From an uncultured Alistipes sp. (GTDB lineage Bacteria; Bacteroidota; Bacteroidia; Bacteroidales; Rikenellaceae), in NCBI RefSeq assembly GCF_963931675.1, contig NZ_OZ007039.1, positions 901,657 through 965,656 of the forward strand: DNA of 64,000 bases, read 5' to 3'. The notes beneath the pieces were generated by a model that did no database searches, was not told the DNA's origin, and worked only from the letters and a program-made list of their open reading frames with translations. Every line of letters begins with the position of its first letter. Positions within the stretch are counted from its first letter, which is position 1. The position numbers and the translations under genes were made by a program. Below are positions 52,983 to 62,600 of the stretch, piece after piece.

Positions 52983-54263
52983 TTACGGCAGATCGACGCG
53001 GATCTTGTCGATCCGATGATCCTCCATCTCCTGGACCGTGAAACGCAGATCGTGCGCCGTAAACGTATCGCCCTTGCGCGGAAAATCCCGCTTCAACTCC
53101 AGCATCAGCCCAGCCAAAGTCTCGGCCTCACCCTTCACGTCCGAAAAGGTCCCTTCGTCCAATTCCAGGACTCGTTCGAAATCGCCGATATGGGTCTTCC
53201 CTCCGAACAGGTAACTCTTGGCATCCAGGCGCGTATAGAAATTCTCCTCGTTGTCGCTCTCGTCCGAAATCTCCCCCACGATCTCCTCGATGATGTCCTC
53301 CAGCGACACCAGACCCAATGTCGAGCCATATTCGTCGACCACGATCGCCATGTGCACCTTGTTCGTCTGGAAGTCCGCCAGCAGGTCGTTGATCTTCTTG
53401 TGCTCCGGAACGAAATAGGGCTTGCGCATCAACTGCTGCCAGGCAAAATCATCCCCGTTGTTGATATACGGAAGCAGGTCTTTCACGTAGAGCGTCCCCC
53501 GGATGTTGTCCAGATCCTCCTCGTAAACCGGAATCCGCGAAAAACCAGACTCGATGATCGTCCGCTTCACATGCTCGTAGCTGTCCGTAATGTCCAGCGC
53601 CGTCATGTCCACCCGCGGCTTCATGATCTCCTGCACCTCGGTATTCACGAAATTCACGATCCCCGAAAGCATCACGTGCTCCTCCGGGCTCGAACTCTGC
53701 GTCATGTCCACCGCATCGGCCAGCTCGTCGAGCGAAATCTCGCTCTTGTGCGCCGCCTTCTCGCTGATGCGGTTGCTCGTGCGGACCAGAATGTACGACA
53801 ACGGGTAGAAAATCCACCGCAGAACCAGCAACGGACGCGCAACCAACAGTGCAAACCGGACCGGAATCGTCTGTGCCAGCACCTTCGGCATGATCTCCCC
53901 GAAAAGCAGCAGCAGGAACGTCACAAGAACCGTCTTGAAGAGGAATTCGAAACGCAGAAAGGTAAACAGCGTGTCGATGATCCGCGACGTGAGGATGACA
54001 ATACAGATATTCACCAGGTTGTTGACCACCAGAATCGTCGCCAACAGCAGGTCGACATTCGCCAACAACCGGAGCACGGCATTCGCACGACCGCTGCGGC
54101 TCCCCTGCAAACGCCGGATATCATTGTGCGAAAGCGAGAAAAACGACGTCTCAGCTCCCGACACCAACGCCGAAACGCACAACAGAAAAAGCGTCACCAC
54201 ACAAAGCACGATGACATGCGGCGTAAAGCCATGGAATGCAATCCAGGAGTGAGTCTCTTCCAA
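52983..54263 (-). CDS. gldE: CNNM/CorC-family membrane protein (GldE-like)
   Basis: A 426-residue protein with an N-terminal CNNM transmembrane domain (about 1-180, SGAETSFFSLSHNDIRRLQ), a pair of CBS domains (about 200-325, IMKPRVDMTALDITD and VVDEYGSTLGLVSLEDIIEEIVGE) and a C-terminal CorC_HlyC domain. In gliding Bacteroidetes the homologue GldE supports GldD and type IX secretion; in non-gliding gut members it persists, probably for cation homeostasis or lipoprotein handling. It lies 17 bases after ftsZ on the same strand. Confidence 0.85.
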   Translation of the reverse strand: MEETHSWIAFHGFTPHVIVLCVVTLFLLCVSALVSGAETSFFSLSHNDIRRLQGSRSGRANAVLRLLANVDLLLATILVVNNLVNICIVILTSRIIDTLFTFLRFEFLFKTVLVTFLLLLFGEIMPKVLAQTIPVRFALLVARPLLVLRWIFYPLSYILVRTSNRISEKAAHKSEISLDELADAVDMTQSSSPEEHVMLSGIVNFVNTEVQEIMKPRVDMTALDITDSYEHVKRTIIESGFSRIPVYEEDLDNIRGTLYVKDLLPYINNGDDFAWQQLMRKPYFVPEHKKINDLLADFQTNKVHMAIVVDEYGSTLGLVSLEDIIEEIVGEISDESDNEENFYTRLDAKSYLFGGKTHIGDFERVLELDEGTFSDVKGEAETLAGLMLELKRDFPRKGDTFTAHDLRFTVQEMEDHRIDKIRVDLP

Positions 54264-54280
54264 ATCGTAAGTCTATTGGG

Positions 54281-55612
54281 TTAGTCGAACAGGGAACCGC
54301 CCTTCGGCGTCCCGTGTTGCTGCGGCGTATCCACAGGATCCTCCTTCAGCACCTCCTTGCGTCCCCCCGGCATCTGGACGATGAACTTCGAATTCCGCGT
54401 CTGGTAGGCCGGGCGTGCAAGCAGTGCCTCGATATTCCCGTAACGGGTCGGTTTCGCACCCAGCATCACCTGCTCCGGAAGCCGCTGCGCCGGTTTCGCG
54501 GCGACAGGCTTGATCGGCTCCAGAACGGGAGGCGTCGTCACTCTCTCCGCCGCCGGAACCGGCTCGACAATCCGCGAAACCGGGATCACCGGTCTCTTCC
54601 CGCCGGACGGAGCGTCGCCCTCGAAACCCGTCGCCACCACAACCAGTTCGATTGCGTTGCCCAACTGCGGCTTCTCGCTCGTTCCCCAGATGATATTCGC
54701 ATTGTGGATCACACCCTGCTCGTCCTGCACGCTCGCATGGGCCTGGATATACTCCAGAATCTGAACGACCTCCTCGTACATCAGCCCGTCGGCATTCGAA
54801 ACCGAGATGTTCAGCAGGATGTTCTTCGCCCCTGAAATCAGGTTGTGATCCAGCAGCGGCGACCGCAGCGACGCCTCCGCAACCGCTTCGGCCCGGTTGT
54901 CGCCCTCGGCCGTGGCAACGGCCATGTGTGCCCGGCCGCTGTCACGCATCACCTTCGAGACATCCGCGAAGTCCACGTTTACCAGATCGCTCTCCACCGT
55001 GATGATCTCGGCGATGCCCTTGGCCGCCGAAGCCAGGATGTCGTCGGCCTTTCCGAAGGCCTGCTTCAACGACAGGCGGCCGTAGATCTCCAGGATATTC
55101 TCGTTGTTGATGATCAACAGCGAGTCGGTATTCTGACGCAGCTCCTCGATGCCCCGGAAGGCCTGCTCATAGCGGATCTTGCCCTCGACGGCCAGCGGAG
55201 AGGTCACGATCGCAACCGTCAGCAGGCCCATCTCCCTGGCCAGTTTCGCAATCACAGGCGAAGCGCCCGTTCCGGTTCCGCCGCCCATGCCCGCCGTGAT
55301 GAACAACATCTTCGTCCCGGCCTCCTCCAGCGCCTGCCGGATCTCCGGCAGCGTCTCCACTGCAGCCCGCCGTCCGTTCTCGGGGTCATTGCCCGCCCCC
55401 AGGCCCTCCGAGCCCAGGCGGATCTTCTGCTCCACGGGGCTCTTGTCCAGCGCCTGCTGGTCGGTATTGCACACCATGAACGTCACACCCCGGATCCCGA
55501 GGTTCCACATGTGGTTCACGGCGTTCCCACCGGCTCCGCCCACACCCACGACCATGATGATCGAGCCGGTCGTGCGCGGAACCTTGATTTCCGACATCAA
55601 TTCGTCCGTCAT
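54281..55612 (-). CDS. ftsZ: Cell-division protein FtsZ
   Basis: Tubulin-like GTPase that forms the Z ring. The 443-residue product has GVGGAGGNAVNHM, the tubulin signature GGGTGTGASP (T4 loop), and the T7-loop region NVDFADVSKVM. A linker of about 100 residues and the short segment LLARPAYQTR (candidate FtsA-binding peptide) precede an unusual extra tail ending GGSLFD. Start set at ATG 55610-55612 (MTDELMSEIKVP); the longer open frame upstream lies in the purine-rich spacer after ftsA. Confidence 0.95.
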   Translation of the reverse strand: MTDELMSEIKVPRTTGSIIMVVGVGGAGGNAVNHMWNLGIRGVTFMVCNTDQQALDKSPVEQKIRLGSEGLGAGNDPENGRRAAVETLPEIRQALEEAGTKMLFITAGMGGGTGTGASPVIAKLAREMGLLTVAIVTSPLAVEGKIRYEQAFRGIEELRQNTDSLLIINNENILEIYGRLSLKQAFGKADDILASAAKGIAEIITVESDLVNVDFADVSKVMRDSGRAHMAVATAEGDNRAEAVAEASLRSPLLDHNLISGAKNILLNISVSNADGLMYEEVVQILEYIQAHASVQDEQGVIHNANIIWGTSEKPQLGNAIELVVVATGFEGDAPSGGKRPVIPVSRIVEPVPAAERVTTPPVLEPIKPVAAKPAQRLPEQVMLGAKPTRYGNIEALLARPAYQTRNSKFIVQMPGGRKEVLKEDPVDTPQQHGTPKGGSLFD

Positions 55613-55794
55613 ATCTGAATCTTCTTTTTTTATCAAAACATCAATCGGGTCCCCCGAAGGCACCCTTGCAAACCGGGACCGCGCCCCCGCATGAAGCCCG
55701 GCCCGCATTTCCTTCTCCCGCGTCCCTTCTTTCTCTCGCCTCCCCTTTCTACTCTCGCCCCTCTTTCCTCTCTCGCCCCGCCCCTCGGTTTCGG
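55613..55794 (-). other. Purine-rich ftsA-ftsZ spacer
   Basis: A 182-base spacer where most bacteria have a few bases. The first 100 bases on the sense strand (55690-55794) are almost pure purine with short G-runs (GAGGGGCGGGGCGAGAG and similar). No promoter box or gene was found in it. Confidence 0.65.
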
Positions 55795-57297
55795 CTAAAT
55801 CTCTTCGTCCTCGGCGGCCGAGAAACTCTTGTTGATCTTGTCGAAGGTCTTCTGGAAGATCGATCCCCAGTCGCGTTTGCGCCGGGGTTCCTCCCGCGGC
55901 TCCTCATGCGGCTCTTCCGGGATCGGAGGTTCGGGAGCTGCCGTCTGCGGATCCGGTTTCACGGGTTCCGGCGCCGGGGGTACGGGTTGTACCGGACGCG
56001 GCGATACCGGACGGAACGTATTCGAGGCCGGAGGCGTCGGCGTATAAGGCTGGCGGACCGTTGCCGTCGGAGCCGGAGTCGGAGATGCTGCAGCCGCAGC
56101 GGACGAAGAGGCCGACGGGGTCGAAGGTCGTTCGATCACGGCACAGCCTCCGAGTTCCGCACCGCGGAGCAGGATGCCCACGACCGTCGAATAAGACGGA
56201 TCGGCGACTCGCTCCTTTGAAGCCTCCGTAATCCCGGTCTCGGGAACCGCAACCCGGACATCCAGTCCCGTCACGCGGCGGAAGAGTTCGTCCAGATCCT
56301 TCAGTTTCGCCGAGCCGCCCGTCAGCACGATGCCGTAGGCCAGCCGCTCGGCATAGCCCGAATCCTTGATCTCCTGCTGCACGAATTCCACGATGTCCGT
56401 GGCACGCGCCTCGATCACCGTCGCCAGGTTCCGCAACAGGATATCCTTCGCCTCGCGGGCCGTGCGGCCGTTGACGCGGATCAGTTTGTCTTCCGGGGCC
56501 AGTTCGGCAACTGCCGAACCGTATTTCTGTTTCAGGCTCTCGACATGTTTCTCCGGGACGCTCATCGTCCGGATGTCCCGGTTGATGGCCGAAGCACCCA
56601 TCGGGATCGTGGCCACATAGCGGACCACGTTGCGGCAGTAGACCGTCACGTCCGTCACGCCCGCACCGACATCCACCACTGCGACACCCTCCTCCTTCTC
56701 ATCGGGAAGAAGGATCGCTTCGGGAGTCGCCATCGCGTCGGGCACCACGCCCAGCATCCGGATGCCGAGGCGCTTCAATGCCATGTCGAGGCGCTGCATC
56801 GGCGTCTTCTGGCACAGGATGAAGTTGAACGTCGACGAGAGTTTCTTGCCGAACGACCCCACGGGATTCCGGACCTCCTGGCTGTCATCGACCATATAGT
56901 TCTGCGGCACCCGCTCCATGATCGTCTCGTCGTCCGGGGCCTGCACGTTCCGCATCCGGTCGAACAGCGCATCCACATCCTTCTGGTTGACTCCGTTCTG
57001 GGGATCGTAAACGAAAACATGATCCGTATGCCGGGCACAGCGCACGAACTCCCCGGATATTCCCGCATAGGCCTCCGTAATCCGGATCCCGAGCTGCTGC
57101 TCCGTCTCCGAAACCGCATCCCGGATGGCATGGCTCACCAGTTCGATGTTCTCGATCCGACCCGCATGGACCCCTTCCACGGGTTTCGCGACCACGCTCA
57201 CGACCTCCAGCAGGCCTTCCGGGGTCCTCTCCCCGACGGCTACAACCACCGACGAGCTCCCCAGATCTACGGCTACGGTATAATTCTTTCTTTCCAC
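55795..57297 (-). CDS. ftsA: Cell-division protein FtsA
   Basis: Actin-like protein that tethers FtsZ to the membrane. The 500-residue product has an actin-type phosphate loop (AVDLGSSSVVVAVG), AYAGISGEFVRC in the 1C domain, VVDVGAGVTDVTVY and VLTGGSAKLKDLDELF. After the core (about 380) comes a proline-rich, low-complexity linker of some 80 residues, and then the amphipathic membrane-targeting helix near WGSIFQKTFDKINKSF. The linker makes it longer than E. coli FtsA (420). ftsQ lies 12 bases upstream. Confidence 0.95.
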   Translation of the reverse strand: MERKNYTVAVDLGSSSVVVAVGERTPEGLLEVVSVVAKPVEGVHAGRIENIELVSHAIRDAVSETEQQLGIRITEAYAGISGEFVRCARHTDHVFVYDPQNGVNQKDVDALFDRMRNVQAPDDETIMERVPQNYMVDDSQEVRNPVGSFGKKLSSTFNFILCQKTPMQRLDMALKRLGIRMLGVVPDAMATPEAILLPDEKEEGVAVVDVGAGVTDVTVYCRNVVRYVATIPMGASAINRDIRTMSVPEKHVESLKQKYGSAVAELAPEDKLIRVNGRTAREAKDILLRNLATVIEARATDIVEFVQQEIKDSGYAERLAYGIVLTGGSAKLKDLDELFRRVTGLDVRVAVPETGITEASKERVADPSYSTVVGILLRGAELGGCAVIERPSTPSASSSAAAAASPTPAPTATVRQPYTPTPPASNTFRPVSPRPVQPVPPAPEPVKPDPQTAAPEPPIPEEPHEEPREEPRRKRDWGSIFQKTFDKINKSFSAAEDEEI

Positions 57298-57309
57298 GGT
57301 ATAATCCTT

Positions 57310-58407
57310 TTACTTCTTGCAGACCACCTGATTCCTGTATCTGATGTCGATCGTACGGTACGTCCCCCATCCCAAAGTCGAAAGGCCGTTGCGATAGAAC
57401 CGCAACAGTTTGTCGAACTTCAAGTCCACCTCCTCCAGGCGCCCGAAGAGAATCGTAAAACCTCCGCTGCGCGGCGTCAGATTCACCTCCAAAGCTCCGC
57501 TGGGGGTCGTATAAGCGGCAATCTGCACAACCTCCGACCTCCAGAAATCGTCCTCTTCGACAGTCTCTACAAAGGTAAGGAGTTTCATGAAATCTTCGTA
57601 GCTTTTCTCCAACTTTTTTTGTTTCACGCGCTCCGCCTCCTGCTGCGAAGCAATCCGGTCGAGTTCCGCCGTGAGCTGCCGGCTCCGATACCGGTAGCGG
57701 CGCCGTTCCTCGGCCTTTTCGTCCCGCAGCGCCTTGACCCTTTTGTCGAACATCTCCGCGCTCTCGCCCTTCCACCACCGACGCTTGATTCGCTTGCGGC
57801 GGAACTCCCGGTAGGCCCGGTCATTGGCCTGCTCGCGCCGGTAAACCGGGTATTTCGTACGTTCAAGCTCCGCAATCCGCTCGTCGAACTCCTGCTTGCG
57901 ACGGTCGATGTACGCCCGTACGTCCCCCGTATAGTCCGCCGGGAACGGCGGACGGTAGCTCCCCGTAACCACCGGAACGTAGAGCGACGACGCCCGCGGA
58001 GCCCCGAAGACATAACCTTCACGGGTCACATAGGCATTCCGCCCGTCGGTCAGCAGCCGCAGCAGCGGTTCCCGCGGCGTGATCCGAAGGTGCAGCTCGC
58101 CTCCGCCGCGGATGTAGGCCGCCACCTCCTCCACGAAGCCGTTCCGGGCGATCAGGCGTTCGAGCCCCGTCAGGTCCACCTCCCCGACTGCCGTGCCGAC
58201 CGTGCCGATCCCGCTCTGCGAAATCCAACGACGGGCCTGCGCACCCGTCACCAGGTAGCCCTGCGAGGTGCTGTCCACGATCTCGATCTCCAGGCTCCGG
58301 ACCCGCTGCGCCGAGCGGTCACGACGCGCCGAAAGGCCCGCCCACAGGATATAGGCGGCCACGGCGGCCCACAAAAGGCCCAGAATCGCAGATCGGAGCA
58401 GACGCAT
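57310..58407 (-). CDS. ftsQ: Cell-division protein FtsQ with large charged insertion
   Basis: Bitopic division protein: a membrane helix (about 8-25), a POTRA-like domain and a beta domain in the periplasm. Identity rests on position between murC and ftsA and on segments such as EIEIVDSTSQGYLVTG and LTGLERLIARNGFVEEV. Its 365 residues exceed the usual 240-280 because residues about 161-272 form a K/R/E-rich helical stretch (RRKQEFDERIAELER to VKQKKLEKSYEDF) inserted before the last strands. The insert may be a coiled coil. Confidence 0.88.
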   Translation of the reverse strand: MRLLRSAILGLLWAAVAAYILWAGLSARRDRSAQRVRSLEIEIVDSTSQGYLVTGAQARRWISQSGIGTVGTAVGEVDLTGLERLIARNGFVEEVAAYIRGGGELHLRITPREPLLRLLTDGRNAYVTREGYVFGAPRASSLYVPVVTGSYRPPFPADYTGDVRAYIDRRKQEFDERIAELERTKYPVYRREQANDRAYREFRRKRIKRRWWKGESAEMFDKRVKALRDEKAEERRRYRYRSRQLTAELDRIASQQEAERVKQKKLEKSYEDFMKLLTFVETVEEDDFWRSEVVQIAAYTTPSGALEVNLTPRSGGFTILFGRLEEVDLKFDKLLRFYRNGLSTLGWGTYRTIDIRYRNQVVCKK

Positions 58408-58436
58408 CGGCTATCAAACAGAAATCGGTTAAACGA

Positions 58437-59819
58437 TCAACCCTTCTTTTTCAGCACCTCGGCAAGCCCTTCGCAGCAGGCATCGATATTCCCCGCCCCG
58501 AAGCTGATCACCACGTCGGTATCCATCCCGGCAACCGTGGCGGCCAACTCCTCGCGCGGAACAATCCGGCACGGAACCGTCACCCGCCCGGCAATGATCT
58601 CCGAGGTGATGCCCTCGATGGGCTCCTCACGCGCCGGGTAAATCGGAAGCAGGACCACCTCGTCGGCGTGCGACAGCGCTTCGGCAAACTCCGTGCAGAG
58701 GTCCCGTGTACGGGTGTAGAGATGCGGCTGGAACAACGCCGTGATCCGGCGTCCGGGGAACATCTGCCGCACGGAAGTCAGCGTAGCGGCCAGTTCGCGC
58801 GGATGGTGCGCATAGTCGTCCATATAGACCTGCTTCGGCGTATTGACGTAGAACTCGAAACGCCGTTTCACCCCCGAGAACGAAGACAGCGCCTCGCGCA
58901 CCCGATCGGCATCCAACTCCTGATCCTCGAACTGCGCCGCGCACCATACCGCAGCCAACGCGCCCACCGAATTCTCGATGTTCACCCACCCCGGAATGCC
59001 GAGCGTGCAACCCTCGATCACACCCGACGGCGTGACGATGTCGTAGCGATAGTGACCGCCGCCGACCAGCTCGACGTTCCGCGCGTAGAAGTCGCACGGC
59101 GTATCGTAGGCATAGCGGTAGACCGTGATCTCCGAGTTGTCGATCTCCAGGTCGAGGCCCTGCTTGATGACGAGGTAACCGTCGGGGCGGATCTGGCGGA
59201 TAAACTGCACAAAGGCCTCCTTGACGGCCTCGTGCGTGCCATAGATGTCGAGGTGGTCGGCATCCGCCGAGGTCACCACCGCCACGTCGGGATACAGCCG
59301 CAGGAACGAACGGTCGAACTCGTCGGCCTCGACCGCCAGCCGTTTGCCGTCGCCCAGCACGAGGTTGCCGCCGAAATTCTTCGAGATACCCCCGAGGAAG
59401 GCCGAGCCGCCGCCCGTCAGCACGCGGTCGAGCCACGCCACAAGGGTCGAAGTGGTGGTCTTGCCGTGCGTCCCCGCCACGGCCAACACGTATTTCCCCT
59501 CGGAGAGGTGGCCCAGCATCTGCGAACGCTTCTCGATGCGGAAACCATGCTCCCGGAAGTAGCAATACTCGCCGTGATCCTGCGGCACGGCAGGCGTATA
59601 GACCACGATCGTGCGGGCCGGATCGAGAAACTCCGCGGGAATCTGTCGGATATCGTCCTCGTAGTGGATGGCCGCGCCCTCGGCCGCCAAGGCGTCGGTC
59701 AGCGCCGTGCGCGTGCGGTCGTAACCGGCAACCCGGCACCCCTCATGCAGAAAATAACGGGCCAGGGCACTCATGCCGATGCCCCCGATCCCCAGAAAAT
59801 AGACACACTTCCGTTCCAT
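58437..59819 (-). CDS. murC: UDP-N-acetylmuramate-L-alanine ligase
   Basis: MurC adds the first amino acid, L-alanine, to UDP-MurNAc. The 460-residue product has the Rossmann start VYFLGIGGIGMSALARYF, the ATP loop AGTHGKTTTSTLVAW and NFGGNLVLGDG. The central region DEFDRSFLRLYPDVAVVTSAD and the C-terminal DDYAHHPRELAATL are typical. The ATG at 59817-59819 overlaps the murG stop (TGATG); a GTG one codon upstream is possible. Confidence 0.96.
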   Translation of the reverse strand: MERKCVYFLGIGGIGMSALARYFLHEGCRVAGYDRTRTALTDALAAEGAAIHYEDDIRQIPAEFLDPARTIVVYTPAVPQDHGEYCYFREHGFRIEKRSQMLGHLSEGKYVLAVAGTHGKTTTSTLVAWLDRVLTGGGSAFLGGISKNFGGNLVLGDGKRLAVEADEFDRSFLRLYPDVAVVTSADADHLDIYGTHEAVKEAFVQFIRQIRPDGYLVIKQGLDLEIDNSEITVYRYAYDTPCDFYARNVELVGGGHYRYDIVTPSGVIEGCTLGIPGWVNIENSVGALAAVWCAAQFEDQELDADRVREALSSFSGVKRRFEFYVNTPKQVYMDDYAHHPRELAATLTSVRQMFPGRRITALFQPHLYTRTRDLCTEFAEALSHADEVVLLPIYPAREEPIEGITSEIIAGRVTVPCRIVPREELAATVAGMDTDVVISFGAGNIDACCEGLAEVLKKKG

Positions 59820-60919
59820 CACGCCATCACTTTTGCCAGTTCATTTACAATATCTTCCGCCGCATGGGGCTTCGCCAGCAGCTCCAGGTTGCGGCTCATG
59901 GCGGACCGACGCCCGGGATCCTCCAGCAGCGCCTGTGCCTGCGCCATCGCCCGGGTGCGGCACTCCGCATCCGCAACCACTACCGCGGCACCCTTCGCCT
60001 CCAGGGCCCGGGCATTCTTCGTCTGGTGGTCTTCAGCCACGTTCGGCGACGGGACGAAAACAACCGGCTTGGCCACCAGGCACAACTCCGAAACCGTCCC
60101 GGCCCCGCTGCGCGAAACCACCACGTCCGCCGCCGCATAGGCATAGTCCATGCGGTCGATGAAGGCCCCCTGCCAGACGTGCGGCGCCGGGTGTGCCGCC
60201 AGGAAGGCCTGCATCTCCCGTTCGTAATACCTGCCTGTCTGCCAGATCACCTGCACCGGGGCCTCGCCGCCCGAGTCCAGAATCCACTGCTTCATCATCT
60301 CGTTCAGCGACCGCGTGCCGAGCGAGCCCCCGACCACCAGCACCGTCGGGAGTTCGGCCGACAGCCCGTAGTATTTCAGCGCTTCGGCCCGGTCGGCGCC
60401 CTCCTTCGAGAAGCGGCCCCGCAGTGGATTGCCCGTCAACGTGATCCGATCCGCCGGGAAGAAGCGTTCCATTCCCTCGTAGGCCGTGCAGATGCGTTTG
60501 GCACGCTTGCCCAGGATCTTGTTCGTCACCCCGGCGTAGGAGTTCTGCTCCTGGATCACCGTCGGCACGCCCATCCGCTGCGCCGCCCACAGCACCGGAG
60601 CACTCGCATAGCCCCCGAAGCCCACCACCACGTCGGCCCCGAAGTCGCGGATCACACGACGCGCCATCCGGATGCTCTTCAGCACCTTGAACGGCACCAG
60701 CAAGTTGCGCCACTCCAACCGCCGCTGCAGCCCCGCAATCGGAAGCCCCACGATCCGGTAGCCCAGCGCCGGGACCTTCTCCATCTCCATCTTGCCCTCG
60801 GCGCCGACGAACAACAGCTCGACGTCATCGCCGAAGCGGCGCTTCAACGCCTCGGCAACCGCCACGGCCGGGTAGATATGGCCGCCCGTGCCGCCGCCCG
60901 AAAGAATGATTTTTTTCAT
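59819..60919 (-). CDS. murG: Lipid II synthase MurG
   Basis: Peripheral membrane GT28 glycosyltransferase that adds GlcNAc to lipid I. The 366-residue product has the N-terminal glycine loop IILSGGGTGGHIYPAVAVAE, VVGFGGYASAPVLWAA, VIQEQNSYAGVTNKIL and the C-domain motif SRSGAGTVSELCLVAKPVVF. ATG 60917-60919 is chosen over an upstream TTG at 60935-60937. In most genomes ftsW precedes it; here comM does. Confidence 0.96.
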   Translation of the reverse strand: MKKIILSGGGTGGHIYPAVAVAEALKRRFGDDVELLFVGAEGKMEMEKVPALGYRIVGLPIAGLQRRLEWRNLLVPFKVLKSIRMARRVIRDFGADVVVGFGGYASAPVLWAAQRMGVPTVIQEQNSYAGVTNKILGKRAKRICTAYEGMERFFPADRITLTGNPLRGRFSKEGADRAEALKYYGLSAELPTVLVVGGSLGTRSLNEMMKQWILDSGGEAPVQVIWQTGRYYEREMQAFLAAHPAPHVWQGAFIDRMDYAYAAADVVVSRSGAGTVSELCLVAKPVVFVPSPNVAEDHQTKNARALEAKGAAVVVADAECRTRAMAQAQALLEDPGRRSAMSRNLELLAKPHAAEDIVNELAKVMA

Positions 60920-60988
60920 ATTACGCTCTTTTTCCAATACTTGATCACATCCCCAATGACCCCGCTCCGAACTGCGCCGGAATCAGCA

Positions 60989-60996
60989 CCCCCCCC
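60989..60996 (-). repeat. G8 run (sense strand) between comM and murG
   Basis: Eight C on the plus strand, so eight G on the sense strand, 19 bases after the comM stop codon and 69 bases before the murG start. Confidence 0.85.
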
Positions 60997-61015
60997 ACTC
61001 AGAACGCCGCGAAAA

Positions 61016-62557
61016 TCAGCGGCCCCACGTGCCGCGGTCCAGCGAACGGTAGCCGATCGCTTCGGCGATGTCCTCCGCCGCAATCTCCGCACGGCCCGCC
61101 AGGTCGGCAATCGTCCGCGCCACCTTCAGGATCCGGTCGTAGGCCCGTGCCGAGAGCGACAGCCGCTCCATGGCCCGTTCCAGCAGCGCCGCCGAAGCCG
61201 CATCCAGCCGACAGCAGCTCCGCAGCAGCGAACTCCCCATCATCGAGTTGGTATGCACCCCTTCCACATCGCGGAACCGCGCAGCCTGGATCTCCCGGGC
61301 CCGGATCACCCGTTCGCGGATCGCCGAACTCGGTTCACCCGGGGCTGCCGAGGTCAGTTCGGAGGGCTGCACCGGCGTCACCTCCACCTGCAGGTCGATC
61401 CGGTCCAGCAGCGGACCCGAAATACGCCCCATATAACGGTGCACCGCCCCCGGAGAGCACGTACACTCCTTCGCCGGGTGGTTGTAATAGCCGCACGGAC
61501 AGGGGTTCATCGCCGCCACGAGCGTAAAGTTCGCCGGGTATTCCACGCTGTATTTCGCGCGCGAAACCACGATCCGTTTCTCCTCTAACGGCTGCCGAAG
61601 CACTTCGAGGACGTTCCGCCCGAATTCGGGCAGCTCGTCGAGGAACAGCACCCCGTTGTGCGCCAGCGACACCTCGCCCGGACGCGGCGACTGCCCGCCG
61701 CCGATCAGCGCCACCTGCGACGTGAGGTGGTGCGGGGCCCGGAACGGCCGCAGCGTCATCAGTCCCCCGGCAAAGGCCGTCTTCCCGGCCACGGAGTGGA
61801 TTTTGGTCGTTTCGAGCGCCTCCTCGCGCGTCAGCGGCGGAAGGATCGTCGGAAGGCGCCGCGCCAGCATCGTCTTGCCCGAGCCCGGAGCCCCGATCAT
61901 CAGCACGTTGTGGCCGCCCGCCGCCGCGATCTCCAGCGCCCGCTTCACGTGCGTCTGGCCCTTCACGTCGGCAAAATCCTCCCCATAGCACATCCGCTCC
62001 GGAGCAAAGGGGTCCCCGACCGGAGGTGTCGCCGGAGCGATCGTCCGTTCGCCGTTCAGGCACTCCGCAACCTCGCGCAGCGTCCCGGCGCCCAGCACCT
62101 CGATCCCCTCGACCACCGCCGCCTCCCCGGCATTCTCCACCGGGAGAATCAGACGCCGCAACCCCGCCTGACGCGCCGCAATGGCGATCGGCAGGATGCC
62201 GCGCACGGGTTTCAGCGACCCGTCGAGCGACAACTCCCCGACGAACATCGTGTCGGAAACCGCCCCGGCATCGACCCGCTCCATCGCCGCGAGGATCCCC
62301 ACCGCAATCGGCAGGTCGAAACCCGACCCCTCCTTGCGCAGATCCGCCGGGGCCAGGCTCACAACCACCTTCCGCCCCGACATCCGCTCGCCCGAGTTCT
62401 CGAATGCCGCACGGATCCGCTGCTCGCTCTCCTTCACGGCGTTGTCCGGGAGTCCGACAAGGTACAGGCCCAGACCGCCGCCCGTGATGTTGACCTCGAC
62501 GGTCACCTTCACGGCGTCGATACCCAACAGGGCTCCGGCATACGTGCGAACGAACAT
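61016..62557 (-). CDS. comM: YifB/ComM Mg-chelatase-like AAA+ ATPase
   Basis: ComM-type hexameric helicase, which in naturally competent bacteria promotes branch migration during uptake recombination. The 513-residue product starts with the S5-like domain (VEVNITGGGLGLYLVGLPDN). The AAA+ core has Walker A MIGAPGSGKTMLARRLP and Walker B VLFLDELPEF. The zinc-like cysteines lie in MNPCPCGYYNHPAKECTCSPG, and a C-terminal Mg-chelatase lid follows (LSARAYDRILKVARTIADL). Widespread beyond competent species. It lies between dnaB and murG on the same strand. Confidence 0.94.
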   Translation of the reverse strand: MFVRTYAGALLGIDAVKVTVEVNITGGGLGLYLVGLPDNAVKESEQRIRAAFENSGERMSGRKVVVSLAPADLRKEGSGFDLPIAVGILAAMERVDAGAVSDTMFVGELSLDGSLKPVRGILPIAIAARQAGLRRLILPVENAGEAAVVEGIEVLGAGTLREVAECLNGERTIAPATPPVGDPFAPERMCYGEDFADVKGQTHVKRALEIAAAGGHNVLMIGAPGSGKTMLARRLPTILPPLTREEALETTKIHSVAGKTAFAGGLMTLRPFRAPHHLTSQVALIGGGQSPRPGEVSLAHNGVLFLDELPEFGRNVLEVLRQPLEEKRIVVSRAKYSVEYPANFTLVAAMNPCPCGYYNHPAKECTCSPGAVHRYMGRISGPLLDRIDLQVEVTPVQPSELTSAAPGEPSSAIRERVIRAREIQAARFRDVEGVHTNSMMGSSLLRSCCRLDAASAALLERAMERLSLSARAYDRILKVARTIADLAGRAEIAAEDIAEAIGYRSLDRGTWGR

Positions 62558-62600
62558 GGTTGTCTCTTTTTTATCGTGGTTTCAAAATCCGCGGCAGGCG

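Noticed and set aside
52760..53041. Gln/Glu/Asn-repeat protein over the AGGAAC microsatellite
   Set aside because: Produced by translating a simple repeat; units of six and seven bases break the frame and both flanking genes lie on the other strand.
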